Source of the DNA: Acidisarcina polymorpha
GTDB taxonomy: Bacteria > Acidobacteriota > Terriglobia > Terriglobales > Acidobacteriaceae
NCBI RefSeq assembly: GCF_003330725.1
Contig: NZ_CP030840.1
Coordinates: forward strand, 7,000,116-7,064,115
Direction of reading: 5' to 3'
DNA length: 64,000 bases
Of the stretch, positions 42,918 through 53,378 are shown in pieces. The notes beneath the pieces were generated by a model. The model did no database searches. It was not told where the DNA came from and saw only the letters and a list, made by a program, of their open reading frames with translations. The stretch's first letter is position 1. Every line of letters begins with the position of its first letter. A program made the position numbers and the translations under genes.

Positions 42918-45900
42918 CTACGCAAGTGACGATACCGCTGCTTTGGCGCTATGCAAATGCTGCAGGGCATTGACGGTGAGGGTGTTCCGCTGCAGCGCAG
43001 CGATGCCCTCAGCAGCTGCCCGGGCCGCGGCCATGGTCGTGATCGTGGGAATCCTCTGGGTAACGGCGGCGCGACGAATCGCCTTTTCGTCGAAGAACGT
43101 GTCCTGCCCTTGAGGGGTGTTCACGATCAGCTGGATCCGGTCGCCCTTGATGTAATCGACCACATTCGGACGCCCCTCTTTCACTTTGTAGACGCGATCG
43201 ACGATCATTCCATTCTGCGCGAGTACGACGGCGGTGCCTTCAGTCGCCACGATGTGAAAACCTAGCTCAATATATTGCCTGGCCAGCTCGACGAGCTGTG
43301 ACTTATCCCGATCATTCACGCTGAAGAAGACGGTTCCCTTAAGCGGCAGATATTGGCCCGCCGCAATTTGGGCCTTGGCAAATGCCTCTCCAAAATTGTC
43401 GGCAACTCCCATGACCTCGCCCGTCGACTTCATCTCCGGCCCCAGGACGGTATCGACGCCAGGGAATTTATTCCAGGGAAATACTGGCGACTTCACGAAA
43501 TAATGACTGCCGGTGTCGAGATCGCGGCCAGCAGCGAGTTGTTCCGGCAGCAAATCTTTCAGCTTGCGGCCCGTCATCAGCCGCGCCGCAATCTTGGCCA
43601 GGGGAATTCCGGTAGCCTTCGACACATAGGGAACGGTCCGCGAGGCCCGGGGATTCACTTCGATCACGAAGACCCTATCCGCGCCGCCTGGTTTCCGCTG
43701 AATGGCAAATTGCAGGTTCACCAAGCCCACCACGTTCAGCGCAAGCGCCAGCTTGCGCGTATATGTGCGGATGGTCTCGAGTACTTCTCCGGATAGGTCC
43801 ACTGCCGGAAGCACACAGGACGAGTCCCCGGAGTGAATTCCTGCTTCTTCGATGTGCTGCATGATGCCGGCGATGATGACGTCTTCTCGGTCGCAGAGCG
43901 CGTCCACATCGACCTCGATCGCATCCTCGAGGAAGTGGTCGATCAAGACTGGACGTTCCTGCGAATATTCGACCGCCTCAGTCATATAGCGGGAAACCGA
44001 CGGCGCATCATAGGCAATCACCATCGCGCGTCCGCCCAGCACATAGGAGGGCCGCACCAGTACCGGGTAGCCGATGCGATTCGCACCCTCGAGCGCCTCC
44101 TCGACGCTGGTCGCCATCACTCCCGGAGGCTGCGGAATACCTAACTCTTCGATCAGCTTCCCAAAACGCTTGCGATCTTCGGCCAGGTCAATCGACTCAG
44201 GAGACGTACCCAGGATGGGCACCCCGGCAGCCTTCAAACGCAAGGAAAGATTCAGCGGAGTCTGTCCTCCAAACTGAACAATCATGCCGACTTCCGCTCC
44301 ACTCGACGCCTCATGTTCATAAATCGCCAGCACATCTTCCAGCGTGAGTGGCTCGAAGTAAAGGCGATCGCTGGTGTCATAATCGGTCGAGACCGTCTCC
44401 GGGTTGCAGTTCACCATGATCGTCTCGTAATCGTCTTCCTTCAATGCAAAGGCAGCATGACAGCAGCAGTAATCGAACTCAATTCCCTGCCCGATCCGGT
44501 TAGGACCGCTGCCCAGAATAATCACCTTGCGCCTAGCCGTTGGGGCCGCTTCATCTTCCTCGTCGTAAGTCGAATAGAGATAAGGAGTCATGCTCTCGAA
44601 TTCGGCCGCGCAGGTGTCGACTAACTTGAAGACCGGTTTGATGCCCAGAGAGTTCCGCAGTTGACGGACCTGTTCGACGCCGTCGGCTCCCGGCAGCGAC
44701 CACACTTCCGCGAGGCGCTCATCAGAGACACCCATACGCTTGGCTTTTCGGATCAGCTCCGGTGACACACTGGTCACCGTTTGCTCGCTGACCAAGGCAA
44801 TCGTATCGGTGATCTCTTTGACATGGAAGAGAAACCATGGGTCCATCGAGGTCATGCGCGCCACTTCCCGCACCGTCATGCCGCGGCGAAAGGCGTAGCG
44901 GATGTAGTTCAGCCGCTCGGGCTGCGGAGTGACCAGCCGCTGCGTCAACCGTTTTGGATCGAGTACTTCAGCGGAGATCTTCTTGCCGGTGTCGAGCGAA
45001 CGCAACGCCTTCATCAGCGACTCTTTGAAGGTCCGTCCGATGGCCATGACCTCGCCGACCGACTTCATCTGCGGACTTAGGTTCTCATCCGCCCCGGGAA
45101 ACTTCTCGAACTGCCACTTCGGTATCTTCGTCACTACATAGTCGATGGTCGGCTCGAAGCAGGCCGGCGTTTTGCGGGTGATGTCGTTTGGTATTTCGTC
45201 GAGCGTGTAGCCGACCGCGAGCTTTGCGGCAATCTTGGCGATGGGAAAACCAGTCGCCTTCGAAGCCAGCGCCGAGGAACGCGAAACCCGGGGATTCATC
45301 TCGATCACAGTCATACGACCGTTCACCGGGTTCACCGCGAACTGCACATTCGATCCGCCGGTTTCAACACCGATCTCACGCATGACCTTGATGGCCGCGT
45401 CGCGCATCGCCTGGTATTCGCGATCCGTGAGCGTCTGCGCGGGGGCGACGGTGATCGAGTCGCCGGTATGCACGCCCATCGGATCCATATTTTCGATCGA
45501 GCAGATGATGATGACGTTGTCGGCGAGGTCGCGCATGACCTCGAGTTCATATTCCTTCCAACCCAGCACCGACTCTTCGATCAGGCACTCCTTCACCGGC
45601 GAAAGGTCGAGTCCGCGAGCGAGAATGTCCATCAGCTCTTCCCGGTTATAAGCGATGCCTCCGCCCGATCCACCGAGTGTGAAGGAGGGCCGGATGACCA
45701 CAGGAAAACCGATCTTGGTCGAGAACTCTAGCCCGTCGCGCAGGTTGTTCACCAGCGCCGAACGCGGCATATCCAGGCCGATACGGTTCATGGCATCTTT
45801 GAACAGCAGGCGGTCTTCGGCCTTCTTGATCGGCCCCAACTTAGCACCGATTAACTCCACATCATATTTATCGAGAATGCCCGCATCGGCCAGATCGACG

Positions 45901-46226
45901 GCCAGATTCAGCGCCGTCTGTCCGCCAACTGTCGGCAGCAGAGCGAACTTGCCGGTGCGCCCCTCGTCCTTGAGCATCTGGCTTTCGATCCGCAAAATCT
46001 CTTCGACGTATTCCCGAGTGAGCGGCTCGATATAGGTGCGGTCAGCCAGTTCGGGATCGGTCATGATGGTAGCCGGGTTCGAATTCACCAGCACCACTTC
46101 ATACCCCTCGGCGCGCAACGCCTTACAAGCTTGAGTGCCGGAGTAATCGAACTCCGCCGACTGTCCAATCACAATCGGCCCCGAGCCGATCACGAGAATC
46201 TTGGTAATGTCATTCCTGCGTGGCAT
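42918..46226 (-). CDS. carB: Carbamoyl-phosphate synthase large subunit
   Basis: This 1,102-residue enzyme subunit makes carbamoyl phosphate for arginine and pyrimidines from ammonia (delivered by CarA), bicarbonate and ATP. It has the two homologous ATP-grasp halves. The first starts [20 protein letters not shown] and contains [15 protein letters not shown]; the second starts [20 protein letters not shown] near residue 570. The C-terminal methylglyoxal-synthase-like regulatory domain is near 950-1080 ([18 protein letters not shown]). The ATG at 46226 has AAGGAAAAG upstream, and this site overlaps the stop of the toxin reading frame (TAAGG). The gene is intact. Confidence 0.97.
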   Translation of the reverse strand: MPRRNDITKILVIGSGPIVIGQSAEFDYSGTQACKALRAEGYEVVLVNSNPATIMTDPELADRTYIEPLTREYVEEILRIESQMLKDEGRTGKFALLPTVGGQTALNLAVDLADAGILDKYDVELIGAKLGPIKKAEDRLLFKDAMNRIGLDMPRSALVNNLRDGLEFSTKIGFPVVIRPSFTLGGSGGGIAYNREELMDILARGLDLSPVKECLIEESVLGWKEYELEVMRDLADNVIIICSIENMDPMGVHTGDSITVAPAQTLTDREYQAMRDAAIKVMREIGVETGGSNVQFAVNPVNGRMTVIEMNPRVSRSSALASKATGFPIAKIAAKLAVGYTLDEIPNDITRKTPACFEPTIDYVVTKIPKWQFEKFPGADENLSPQMKSVGEVMAIGRTFKESLMKALRSLDTGKKISAEVLDPKRLTQRLVTPQPERLNYIRYAFRRGMTVREVARMTSMDPWFLFHVKEITDTIALVSEQTVTSVSPELIRKAKRMGVSDERLAEVWSLPGADGVEQVRQLRNSLGIKPVFKLVDTCAAEFESMTPYLYSTYDEEDEAAPTARRKVIILGSGPNRIGQGIEFDYCCCHAAFALKEDDYETIMVNCNPETVSTDYDTSDRLYFEPLTLEDVLAIYEHEASSGAEVGMIVQFGGQTPLNLSLRLKAAGVPILGTSPESIDLAEDRKRFGKLIEELGIPQPPGVMATSVEEALEGANRIGYPVLVRPSYVLGGRAMVIAYDAPSVSRYMTEAVEYSQERPVLIDHFLEDAIEVDVDALCDREDVIIAGIMQHIEEAGIHSGDSSCVLPAVDLSGEVLETIRTYTRKLALALNVVGLVNLQFAIQRKPGGADRVFVIEVNPRASRTVPYVSKATGIPLAKIAARLMTGRKLKDLLPEQLAAGRDLDTGSHYFVKSPVFPWNKFPGVDTVLGPEMKSTGEVMGVADNFGEAFAKAQIAAGQYLPLKGTVFFSVNDRDKSQLVELARQYIELGFHIVATEGTAVVLAQNGMIVDRVYKVKEGRPNVVDYIKGDRIQLIVNTPQGQDTFFDEKAIRRAAVTQRIPTITTMAAARAAAEGIAALQRNTLTVNALQHLHSAKAAVSSLA

Positions 46227-46234
46227 TCTTTTCC

Positions 46235-46500
46235 TTACGTGTAAATCTCGCGGCGATGGCCGAACTGGATGACTAGGATTAGGAGTTCCCTGTTTCTGAT
46301 CTCACAGATGATCCGGTAGTCTCCCACGCGATATCGCCAATAGCCTTTGAGTTTCCTGTCAAAGCTTCGCCGTGCAGTCGTGCATCCGGTTCAACTGCTA
46401 CCCGCTGAAATACGTAGCTCGTGATCTGCAGTCGTATCTCCGGGCTGAGCTTGTCGAGTTGCTTCTCGGCCTTCTTGTTGAAGCTGATCTTCCAATCCAT
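46235..46500 (-). pseudogene. RelE/ParE-type toxin, frameshifted
   Basis: A toxin of about 88 residues would be encoded from ATG 46500: MDWKISFNKKAEKQLDKL, then GEALTG. After GEALTG the frame shifts at a TTT run (46351-46356), and the true continuation reads [20 protein letters not shown] and [17 protein letters not shown], ending at 46235. The [16 protein letters not shown] segment is the RelE/ParE core. The present frame reads on to a stop at 46279 with an unrelated tail. Restoring one A in GGAAAC would repair it. The ribonuclease is therefore probably inactive as it stands. It lies immediately before carB. Confidence 0.78.
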
Positions 46501-46696
46501 ACTTGCGAATCAACTCCTCGAGGCTGATGTGAGGCGCGCTGTCCTCGGACGCCTCGACCGCCAGGTCATAGCCTTCTCGGTCCTCGAGATATTCCGCGAT
46601 GGCTCTCCGCGCGAGTTCTGCCTTGCTCAAGCCGTCTTTCTTCGCATACAAATCCAGGATCTCTTCCAACTCCGGCTTCATATCGATCTCGAGCAT
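46391..46696 (-). CDS. Ribbon-helix-helix antitoxin
   Basis: The product starts MLEIDMKPELEEILDLYAKK at ATG 46696 with GAGGAGG upstream. It has the RHH-type segment DGLSKAELARRAIAEYLEDR, followed by an acidic tail that would wrap the toxin. The frame continues 33 residues beyond the usual end (LEELIRKYGLED) and overlaps the toxin gene by 110 bases, which is unusual; typical modules overlap by only a few bases. The first 70 or so residues are confident. It forms a toxin-antitoxin pair with the downstream frameshifted RelE-type gene, between carA and carB. Confidence 0.7.
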   Translation of the reverse strand: MLEIDMKPELEEILDLYAKKDGLSKAELARRAIAEYLEDREGYDLAVEASEDSAPHISLEELIRKYGLEDQLQQEGREATRQAQPGDTTADHELRISAGSS

Positions 46697-46767
46697 GGTG
46701 CTCCTCCTCATGGCAGCGGAATGTACGAGGTGAACTGTCGCAGCCAGTACTCAGCAGCCTCATTCCA

Positions 46768-47928
46768 TTATCGACCCCGCTTCCACTCCTCCATCATCGT
46801 GCGGAAGTCATGGAACAGATAATTCGAATCGTGCGGCCCCGGACTCGCCTCCGGATGATATTGCACACTAAATAGCGGCAGCGAACGATGCCGCAACCCT
46901 TCCAAGGTGTTGTCGTTCAGATCGATATGCGTCAGATCGACCTCGCTCTGCTTCAGCGAATCGGGATCGACGGCGAAATTGTGATTATGGGCAGTGATCT
47001 CGACCTTGCCGGAATCCATCTGCTTCACCGGATGATTCCCGCCGTGATGGCCAAACTTCAGCTTGTAAGTCTTCCCGCCCAACGCAATGCCGATTAACTG
47101 ATGCCCAAGACAAATGCCGAACATGGGCTTTTTACCGGCCAGCTTGCGAATATTTTCATGCGCATAAGTGACCGGCTCCGGGTCGCCGGGGCCATTTGAG
47201 AGAAAAATGCCGTCGGGCTTCAGCGCTAGAACATCTTCCGCCGAGGTCTCCGCCGGAACCACGGTGACGCGGCAAGCTTCGCGGGTCAACATGCGCAGAA
47301 TATTGTTCTTGATGCCGAAGTCGTAGGCCACGACATGCAAGTCGGCCGGAGGCAGCTTGGGCTGGTTTCCGTCCTCGTCGAGCGCGATCAACGGATCGTT
47401 GTTGTAATTCCGCGGATCGTTGCAGTCCCACTCGAAGACGGTCTTGGTGCTGACGACCTTGGCGAGGTCGGTGCCGTCCATTTTGCGGATGGCGCGAGCC
47501 TTCGCCACCAGCAAATCGCTATCGCTCTCGACGGTGGAGATGACCCCGCGCATGACGCCGTGGGTGCGCAGATGGCGCACCAGGGCGCGCGTGTCGATCT
47601 CCGAGATAACGGGAACGTTATAGCGTTCGAGATAATCGTCGGCGACTTGCTCAGAACGCCAGCTCGAGCTGACCGGCGAAAACTCGCGCGTGACCAAACC
47701 TTCAATAAAGGGTTTGGCCGCCTCATTGTCCGCGGAGTTGGTGCCGTAGTTGCCGATCTGCGGGTTGGTCAGGACGACAATCTGCCCCGCATAAGAAGGA
47801 TCGGTGAAAATTTCTTGATAACCGGTTAAGGAAGTATTGAAAACGACTTCGCCGGAACATTCGCCCTTGGCGCCGTGGCCTTCACCGCGGAAGATGCGCC
47901 CGTCTTCGAGCGCAAGGATAGCCTGCAT
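46768..47928 (-). CDS. carA: Carbamoyl-phosphate synthase small subunit
   Basis: This glutamine amidotransferase subunit has about 386 residues. The N-terminal domain starts [17 protein letters not shown] and contains the [14 protein letters not shown] segment. The class I glutaminase domain has the nucleophile cysteine in FGICLGHQL and the His-Glu pair in [11 protein letters not shown]. It supplies ammonia to CarB. The start at 47928 has GGAGAAG upstream; the TTG further upstream is not needed. It is separated from carB by the toxin-antitoxin module, with a short gap to the antitoxin start. Confidence 0.96.
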   Translation of the reverse strand: MQAILALEDGRIFRGEGHGAKGECSGEVVFNTSLTGYQEIFTDPSYAGQIVVLTNPQIGNYGTNSADNEAAKPFIEGLVTREFSPVSSSWRSEQVADDYLERYNVPVISEIDTRALVRHLRTHGVMRGVISTVESDSDLLVAKARAIRKMDGTDLAKVVSTKTVFEWDCNDPRNYNNDPLIALDEDGNQPKLPPADLHVVAYDFGIKNNILRMLTREACRVTVVPAETSAEDVLALKPDGIFLSNGPGDPEPVTYAHENIRKLAGKKPMFGICLGHQLIGIALGGKTYKLKFGHHGGNHPVKQMDSGKVEITAHNHNFAVDPDSLKQSEVDLTHIDLNDNTLEGLRHRSLPLFSVQYHPEASPGPHDSNYLFHDFRTMMEEWKRGR

Positions 47929-48040
47929 CGCTTCTCCGTGGAGTGGATTCAATAGATTTTAGCAGAAAACTTCCGCGCTACCCGGAACTGCGGCGGACGC
48001 GGCATGCGTATTTGATGGAAGTTTCACTTACAGGAAATCC

Positions 48041-48997
48041 ATGCGCAGAAGATGGATCGACTATCTCATGCTGGCCGCCTTCGCCGCGCTTGCCGCGACT
48101 GCGCAGCAGACCACCTTTCGTTCCGAAATACACCTCGTCACTCTGACCTTCAGCGTGCATGATGCTTCAGGGAAATTTGCGGCCGGGCTCGGCGCAAATG
48201 ACTTCAGCGTCTATGAGGACGGCGCTCCGCAGAAGATCGCGTCATTCTCCGGCGACTCTCAATTGCCCCTCAGAATTGGGCTGCTGGTCGACGTTTCCGA
48301 CTCCCAGAACCAGTTCCTTAAACGCCACGTCAAAGACACCGAGGCCTTCCTGCGTGAGATCCTCCGCCCCCAGGATCAAGTCTTCGCCCTCTGCTTCGGC
48401 GATCACATGAGGTTAGCAAGTGATCTGACATCCTCGCCGGCTGGCATCGTCACTGGGCTGCAGCACTTCGAGAAGAACGCAGGAAGTCTACCGGAGCTGG
48501 CTCCTGACCCGTCTCGCGAGGGGGGCACGGCGCTCTTCGACGCGGTATATGCCGGCGTCGAAGAGAAGCTCTCTGGCGGCAGCGGTTATCGCCGCGTCCT
48601 CATTTTGTTCACCGATGGAGAGGAAAATTCGAGCGCTCACGACGAAGTCGAAGCCATTGCGGAAGCTCAGGATGCAGACGTTCTTGTCTTCGCGGTACGC
48701 TACACGGCAATCCATCACGGCAGGATCTCCGCCAGAAATCAACAAGGCGCCGCTATCCTGCTCCACCTGACCGGACAGACCGGGGGCCGCGACTTCGATG
48801 GCCTGCATACAGACCTGTCGCAGGCATTCCAAGAGATTGCCGAAGAACTACGCTCTCAATACTCACTAAGCTACTACTCGACCAACAAGGCGGCGGATGG
48901 AAGCTTCCGCAAGGTCGTGATTCAAGCAGCGCCCGCTGGACTTGTCGTGCGCTCGAGAGCGGGATACTACGCTCGAACAAGTTCGCCATTTCCCTGA
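48041..48997 (+). CDS. Secreted VWFA-domain protein
   Basis: This 318-residue protein has a signal peptide (to about residue 21) and a short beta-rich domain (VTLTFSVHDASGKFAAGLGA). The VWFA-related domain begins LRIGLLVDVSDSQNQF, where DVSDS is a MIDAS-like motif. A later conserved segment is GGTALFDAVYAGVEEKL, followed by LFTDGEENSS. Proteins of this kind with an N-terminal beta-module are multi-copy in acidobacteria. The function is probably binding at the cell surface or in the periplasm. AGGAA precedes the ATG at 48041. It is monocistronic and divergent from carA. Confidence 0.85.
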   Translation: MRRRWIDYLMLAAFAALAATAQQTTFRSEIHLVTLTFSVHDASGKFAAGLGANDFSVYEDGAPQKIASFSGDSQLPLRIGLLVDVSDSQNQFLKRHVKDTEAFLREILRPQDQVFALCFGDHMRLASDLTSSPAGIVTGLQHFEKNAGSLPELAPDPSREGGTALFDAVYAGVEEKLSGGSGYRRVLILFTDGEENSSAHDEVEAIAEAQDADVLVFAVRYTAIHHGRISARNQQGAAILLHLTGQTGGRDFDGLHTDLSQAFQEIAEELRSQYSLSYYSTNKAADGSFRKVVIQAAPAGLVVRSRAGYYARTSSPFP

Positions 48998-49031
48998 CAG
49001 CAGCTTGCCATGGCGCTCTGGTTGACAACTC

Positions 49032-49424
49032 CTAATTCACCCTGGTGGGAGGAATGCCAAACGCTCCTTGTGAGCCGTCGGAGTGGTAATCGAGATAGGT
49101 ACGATATCCCTGCAAATCCTCTTCACTGACGACTGTTTCCAGGATCAGTTCCGGTTCGTGCTGAGCGAACATGCTGGCTTCCAGAGGAATATGCATCACC
49201 CCAAAAACATCATCTTCGACCGATCCTAAACTCAAGGACGCCGTATCGACCGCGTCAGGGCGTCCTACGAATTCCTCGCGATAAATGGCGATATGAATAA
49301 CGCCCCCGTCGATGACCAGGATCTTCGCAATGTTAAAGTGATGCGACCATCCACGAATGGAGTAGAGGCCGCCGACAATCCAGTTCGGTCCGGAATGCAG
49401 TGCAGCATTCGAGATATCGCTCAT
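49032..49424 (-). CDS. Conserved protein of unknown function cotranscribed with lepB
   Basis: This 130-residue soluble protein has no signal peptide. It overlaps the lepB stop as ATGA, so it is translationally coupled to signal peptidase I. Its middle part IAKILVIDGGVIHIAIYREE looks like a beta-hairpin region, followed by an acidic stretch with LGSVEDDVFGVMHIPLEAS. I recognise no family. The coupling suggests a shared operon but not necessarily a shared task. Confidence 0.7.
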   Translation of the reverse strand: MSDISNAALHSGPNWIVGGLYSIRGWSHHFNIAKILVIDGGVIHIAIYREEFVGRPDAVDTASLSLGSVEDDVFGVMHIPLEASMFAQHEPELILETVVSEEDLQGYRTYLDYHSDGSQGAFGIPPTRVN

Positions 49425-50029
49425 CGTACGACCCCCATCTCTTCTCGCGGCCAGTAAACAAAGGCGGCCTTGCCGTAAATTAGCTTCCGCTCCACCGGGC
49501 CAAAGTCGCGGCTGTCGCTCGAGATCGAGCGATGGTCTCCCATGACAAAGTATTCACCCTGCGGCACACGAAAGCTGTCCATCGAACGGACATCACGGAA
49601 ACGCTCTGGAACATATGGTTCAGCGACTGCTTTCCCGTTCACAAACACTTCTCCGTCATCAATGCGGACCGTGTCCCCCGGCAATCCGATCACGCGTTTG
49701 ATATAGCTCTTCTGTGTGTCCCGGGGATAGTAGAAGACGACAACATCGTCACGCTCGATCTTTTCAAAGTTATAGGCGAACTTGTTGATGAAGAGGCGGT
49801 CCTGGTCATGCAGTCGAGGCGCCATGCTCGTGCCCTCGACCTTCACCGGTTGATAAAGGAACGTAATGATGAGGAACGAGACAACAACTGAGATCATCAG
49901 GTCGCGCAGCCAGACCCGCAATTTCCCGGTAACCGGAGGAATCTCTTCCATCGAATCCTTACCGGACGAGCTCTCCACCGGGTTGGCTTCGAGCATGAGC
50001 AACGGGTTTTCGTTGAATGAATCGTTCAT
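49421..50029 (-). CDS. lepB: Signal peptidase I
   Basis: This 202-residue membrane-bound peptidase removes signal peptides from exported proteins, of which this window encodes many. One N-terminal transmembrane segment (LMISVVVSFLIITFLY, about residues 44-60) is followed by the catalytic serine S68 in EGTSMAP and the general-base lysine K111 in SYIKRVIGLPGD. The GDHRSISSDSR motif of box E is near residue 165. The start at 50029 gives an acidic cytoplasmic tail of about 40 residues. It is cotranscribed with the small gene downstream. Confidence 0.94.
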   Translation of the reverse strand: MNDSFNENPLLMLEANPVESSSGKDSMEEIPPVTGKLRVWLRDLMISVVVSFLIITFLYQPVKVEGTSMAPRLHDQDRLFINKFAYNFEKIERDDVVVFYYPRDTQKSYIKRVIGLPGDTVRIDDGEVFVNGKAVAEPYVPERFRDVRSMDSFRVPQGEYFVMGDHRSISSDSRDFGPVERKLIYGKAAFVYWPREEMGVVR

Positions 50030-50110
50030 CGTTGGAGTATCGCTTCAATTGTTTAACAACTGCTGGCGCGCTCCTCCATTCTACTTGGAATGTCTCTCAT
50101 TGAAGGCGTT

Positions 50111-50938
50111 TTAAGAGCAGCCCAGGCTTCCAGACGGGCAGGTCATTGGCGATCGGCTGGGCTTCTGCAGCGCCTGTCGCTGGTTGGCCGCAGGAACATA
50201 TTGCCCGGTAACATCGGGGCCGCCGAGATTGGACTCCTGCAAGGTCAACGGGCGCTGGAGCACCATCTCAATAGGCGTTCCTGAAGGAATGCTGATGTCA
50301 TTGCCATGCGTGAACAACGAGACAGCAGCCCCGGCGACCGCTCCCGCAGCCCCACCGATGCCTAGCCCTTCAAAGGGATGGCCGTTGACGCCACCCGAGA
50401 TGGCTCCGACGCCGCCACCGACCTCCGCGCCTCTGCCCGCTGCTTTCGCTACGTCGCCCGCGCTGCTGCCCTGCTGTATCTTCCCCTCGTCGCCTTTGAC
50501 TCTGGGGCCATCAGACCCCGGCAATCCACTCACCTGTCCGGGTATCTCGACGACCGAACCGTTCGGGAAGATGATGCTGGTGAAATGCATGGTCAGCTTG
50601 GCCGGACCCTTGATCCGGATGTGACGTTCGACCGAGTCGACGACCCCCTGCACATAGACCCCGGCGGGGATGACGGCCCGGCCGTTCGCCAGCACTGGAA
50701 AACTAGACTGCAAATAGACGCCGTCCCCCGCCTGAGCGGTCTTGGTGTTGATGGCGCTGCGAATGGTCAAGAGCACCTTGGTTCCAGCCGGGATCTCGAG
50801 CGTCTTCGCAGATGGTTTACTCGCCTCGTCGGGACCGGATTTGGCGGTCGAGGGGTTTGACGATGATTGCGCAACGACACCAAGATTCAGCATCATCACC
50901 GCCCCACAAGCCGCAATAATCCTTCCAAATTCACGCAT
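50111..50938 (-). CDS. Secreted protein with glycine-zipper segment
   Basis: This protein of about 275 residues starts at ATG 50938 with GAGG upstream; the GTG two codons earlier is less likely. A signal peptide precedes Ser-rich sequence. A central beta-domain (IPAGTKVLLTIRSAINTKTA to about residue 150) resembles the VirB10/TrbI-like fold, and matches a conserved acidobacterial protein type. It is followed by a Gly-rich segment (GGGVGAISGGVNG and GIGGAAGAVAGAAV) of the glycine-zipper kind that can span a membrane, then a short tail with SGTPIEMVLQRPL. The role is unknown; an envelope location is likely. Confidence 0.7.
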   Translation of the reverse strand: MREFGRIIAACGAVMMLNLGVVAQSSSNPSTAKSGPDEASKPSAKTLEIPAGTKVLLTIRSAINTKTAQAGDGVYLQSSFPVLANGRAVIPAGVYVQGVVDSVERHIRIKGPAKLTMHFTSIIFPNGSVVEIPGQVSGLPGSDGPRVKGDEGKIQQGSSAGDVAKAAGRGAEVGGGVGAISGGVNGHPFEGLGIGGAAGAVAGAAVSLFTHGNDISIPSGTPIEMVLQRPLTLQESNLGGPDVTGQYVPAANQRQALQKPSRSPMTCPSGSLGCS

Positions 50939-51009
50939 AATCACGCCTCTGCCAGATAGACGGGGATCGGACGGGATCGATAGCCGGGCGAGTTACCATA
51001 GGCTCACCG

Positions 51010-52167
51010 ATGAACATTGTTGACACTCCGGCGGAGATCATCGCTACTACTTTAAATCAGCGAATCCGCTTCGCCGACGCCTATTCTGTCCTCCAGGACG
51101 CAATTGCGGAGCGGGCATTCCCAGGCGCAAGTTTCGGGGTGTTCTACGAAGGAAAAATTCTTGCGTTAGACGGGCTTGGGGGATTTACCTACGACGAGGA
51201 TTCACCCGTCGTGCAGCCAGGAACGATTTACGACCTCGCCAGCATTACCAAAGTACTGGGAGCCACCTCTGCAGCAATGCTGCTCTACGAGCGCGGCCGC
51301 CTGGATCTCGATCAGATCCTTGGCGAAATCCTCCCTGGATTTGTGATCGGCATGCCTTCGGCGCGGGAACGATGCCGGGTAACGCTCCGTATGCTTCTAG
51401 CACATTCTTCAGGACTTCCAGCGTATGCCCCGCTTTTCGAAGCAAACCGCACGCCAAATGCACTGCTTGCCGCCTGCCTCCGTATGCCTCTGGAATCCAC
51501 CCCTGGCGCCCGTTCGGAGTATTCAGACATCGGCTTTATCCTGCTAGGTAAAGCGCTTGAGATTTTGGCTGGCGAAGAGCTCGATCGGTTTTGTAACCGC
51601 GAAGTCTTCCAACCCTTAGGCCTCACCGCTACCGGTTACAAACCTCCACTAGCCAGCCGAAACTTCATCCCTCCAACCGAAGACGATAAAGACTTTCGGC
51701 AGCGCGTTATCCAGGGGGAAGTCCACGACGAAAACTGCTTCGTTCTCGGAGGGATCAGCGGCCATGCGGGGCTTTTTTCGAACGCCCTGGATGTGCTTCG
51801 TTATGCTTCCTGCATCGTATCGAGTGGAAAAACAGAGAAGGGTGAGGTCCTCTTCTCACCCGAAACGTTGAGTCTCTTTGCCCGAAGGCAGGATTCTCCG
51901 TCAGATAGCTCGCGAGCGCTTGGCTGGGACACGCCATCGGGGGACTCGTCCTCAGGCCATCATTTCAGCAGCCACTCCGTTGGACATCTCGGCTACACGG
52001 GAACTTCTCTTTGGATTGACCTCGATCGGCGGCTCGCTGTCACGCTGCTCACCAATCGAACCTGGCCGGATCGTTCCTCGCAAGCCATTCGCAAAGTCCG
52101 TCCAGCCTTTTACGATGCCGTTTTCAATGCCATCGCAAGAGGAATGTGTCCCGTCTCACACCAGTAA
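51010..52167 (+). CDS. Serine hydrolase, beta-lactamase/penicillin-binding fold
   Basis: This 385-residue protein has the SxxK motif S78-x-x-K81 (LASITK), the tyrosine Y171 (EYSDIGF) and a HLGYTG motif near residue 330 in place of KTG. These place it in the class C beta-lactamase / esterase / D-aminopeptidase superfamily. No signal peptide is visible. It is followed after 104 bases by murQ on the same strand, so a role in muropeptide recycling is the best guess. Esterase activity cannot be excluded. A short inverted repeat CCCATTT/AAATGGG lies in the gap before murQ. Confidence 0.83.
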   Translation: MNIVDTPAEIIATTLNQRIRFADAYSVLQDAIAERAFPGASFGVFYEGKILALDGLGGFTYDEDSPVVQPGTIYDLASITKVLGATSAAMLLYERGRLDLDQILGEILPGFVIGMPSARERCRVTLRMLLAHSSGLPAYAPLFEANRTPNALLAACLRMPLESTPGARSEYSDIGFILLGKALEILAGEELDRFCNREVFQPLGLTATGYKPPLASRNFIPPTEDDKDFRQRVIQGEVHDENCFVLGGISGHAGLFSNALDVLRYASCIVSSGKTEKGEVLFSPETLSLFARRQDSPSDSSRALGWDTPSGDSSSGHHFSSHSVGHLGYTGTSLWIDLDRRLAVTLLTNRTWPDRSSQAIRKVRPAFYDAVFNAIARGMCPVSHQ

Positions 52168-52271
52168 ACGTTTGAGTACGTCCAATCAGGTAGGCGAGGA
52201 TTCAATTTTCCCATTTACAAGCCGGTTAGGTCTAAAATGGGGAAGTTCGTAGCGGGTAAACACTCAAAAAC

Positions 52272-53243
52272 ATGGCCACCATTACAACGAACGCAGAAAC
52301 GCAGAATAAGCCGGAGAGACAGCAACATTCGGCCGCGAGTCTCAACCATCTCACCACCGAAAGCGCGAACGAAGCTTCCCAAGGCTTCGATACGAAATCC
52401 GCTCTCGAAATCGCAAGAATAATCAACCACGAAGATTCGAAGATCTCCGCTGCGGTCAAGCGGGCGCTTCCGGAAATCGCTCTAGTCATCGATTCGGTTG
52501 CGCGCAGTCTGCGTGACGGAGGACGCCTTATTTATGTGGGCGCCGGATCGAGCGGCCGCATCGCCGCGCTCGACGCATGCGAGTGCCCACCATATTTCTC
52601 GACTCCGCCGCAGGCGGTGCAATACATCATGGCTGGCGGGCCGAAAGCACTTGCATCGGCTGTCGAGGTCAACGAAGACTCTGAAGAACTAGGGCAACGC
52701 GATATTGCGAGGCGGCGTCCCACTCGGAAAGACATGGTGATCGGACTCTCATCGAGCGGACGAACTCCGTACGTCGTGGCTGCCGTTGCCTATGCGCGCG
52801 CCCGCGGCGCTAAGACCGCGGCAATCACCTGCAATCAAAACACGCCGCTCGCTGACGCCGCCGACATCGTCATTGTTGCTGAGGTAGGCGCTGAAGTGAT
52901 CTCCGGGTCAACACGGATGAAAGCCGCGACTGCCCAGAAGATGATCACCAATATGATCACCACCGGCGCCATGACGCGTCTCGGATATGTCTACGAGAAT
53001 GCAATGGTCAACGTCCATATGCAAAACTCCAAGCTCGTGGAGCGCGGAATTTCATTGTTGATGAGGTCCTGTGACATCGATCGCGAGACTGCGGTGGACA
53101 CGATCAAGTCCGCAGGGCGCAGCATTCCTGTGGCGTTAGTCATGCTAAAGGCCGGTGTGGATAAACCTGAGGCCGTTCGACGACTCGCCCGCTCGGATGG
53201 AAACGTGCGGCTGGCGATCGAAGACACGACGCTCGAATTGTAG
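52272..53243 (+). CDS. murQ: N-acetylmuramic acid 6-phosphate etherase
   Basis: This 323-residue cytoplasmic enzyme of peptidoglycan recycling cleaves the lactyl ether of MurNAc-6-phosphate to give GlcNAc-6-phosphate and lactate. The SIS domain has VGAGSSGRIAALDACECPPY with the catalytic glutamate E104, later GLSSSGRTPYV and GSTRMKAATAQK. The N-terminal 30 residues are poorly conserved, which is common. It is preceded by the serine hydrolase gene and followed by a strong hairpin terminator. A UBA-like C-terminal helical domain (DRETAVDTIKSAGRSIPVAL) is present as usual. Confidence 0.95.
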   Translation: MATITTNAETQNKPERQQHSAASLNHLTTESANEASQGFDTKSALEIARIINHEDSKISAAVKRALPEIALVIDSVARSLRDGGRLIYVGAGSSGRIAALDACECPPYFSTPPQAVQYIMAGGPKALASAVEVNEDSEELGQRDIARRRPTRKDMVIGLSSSGRTPYVVAAVAYARARGAKTAAITCNQNTPLADAADIVIVAEVGAEVISGSTRMKAATAQKMITNMITTGAMTRLGYVYENAMVNVHMQNSKLVERGISLLMRSCDIDRETAVDTIKSAGRSIPVALVMLKAGVDKPEAVRRLARSDGNVRLAIEDTTLEL

Positions 53244-53258
53244 ATCCCTGAAACTAAC

Positions 53259-53291
53259 GAAAAGCCGCCTCCCGATGAGGCGGCTTTTCGT
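53259..53291. terminator. Bidirectional terminator between murQ and the carboxylesterase
   Basis: CGAAAAGCCGCCTC and GAGGCGGCTTTTCG are exact reverse complements around a five-base loop (CCGAT). Each strand ends in a TTTT run, so it can stop both convergent transcripts. Confidence 0.9.
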
Positions 53292-53378
53292 TTGAGACTA
53301 CTCTGCATCAAGATTGAGCCTTGCACTGAAGCGTCGTTGCAACGTGGCGCTGGCGCCAGCCCGATTCTTACTTGCCTC

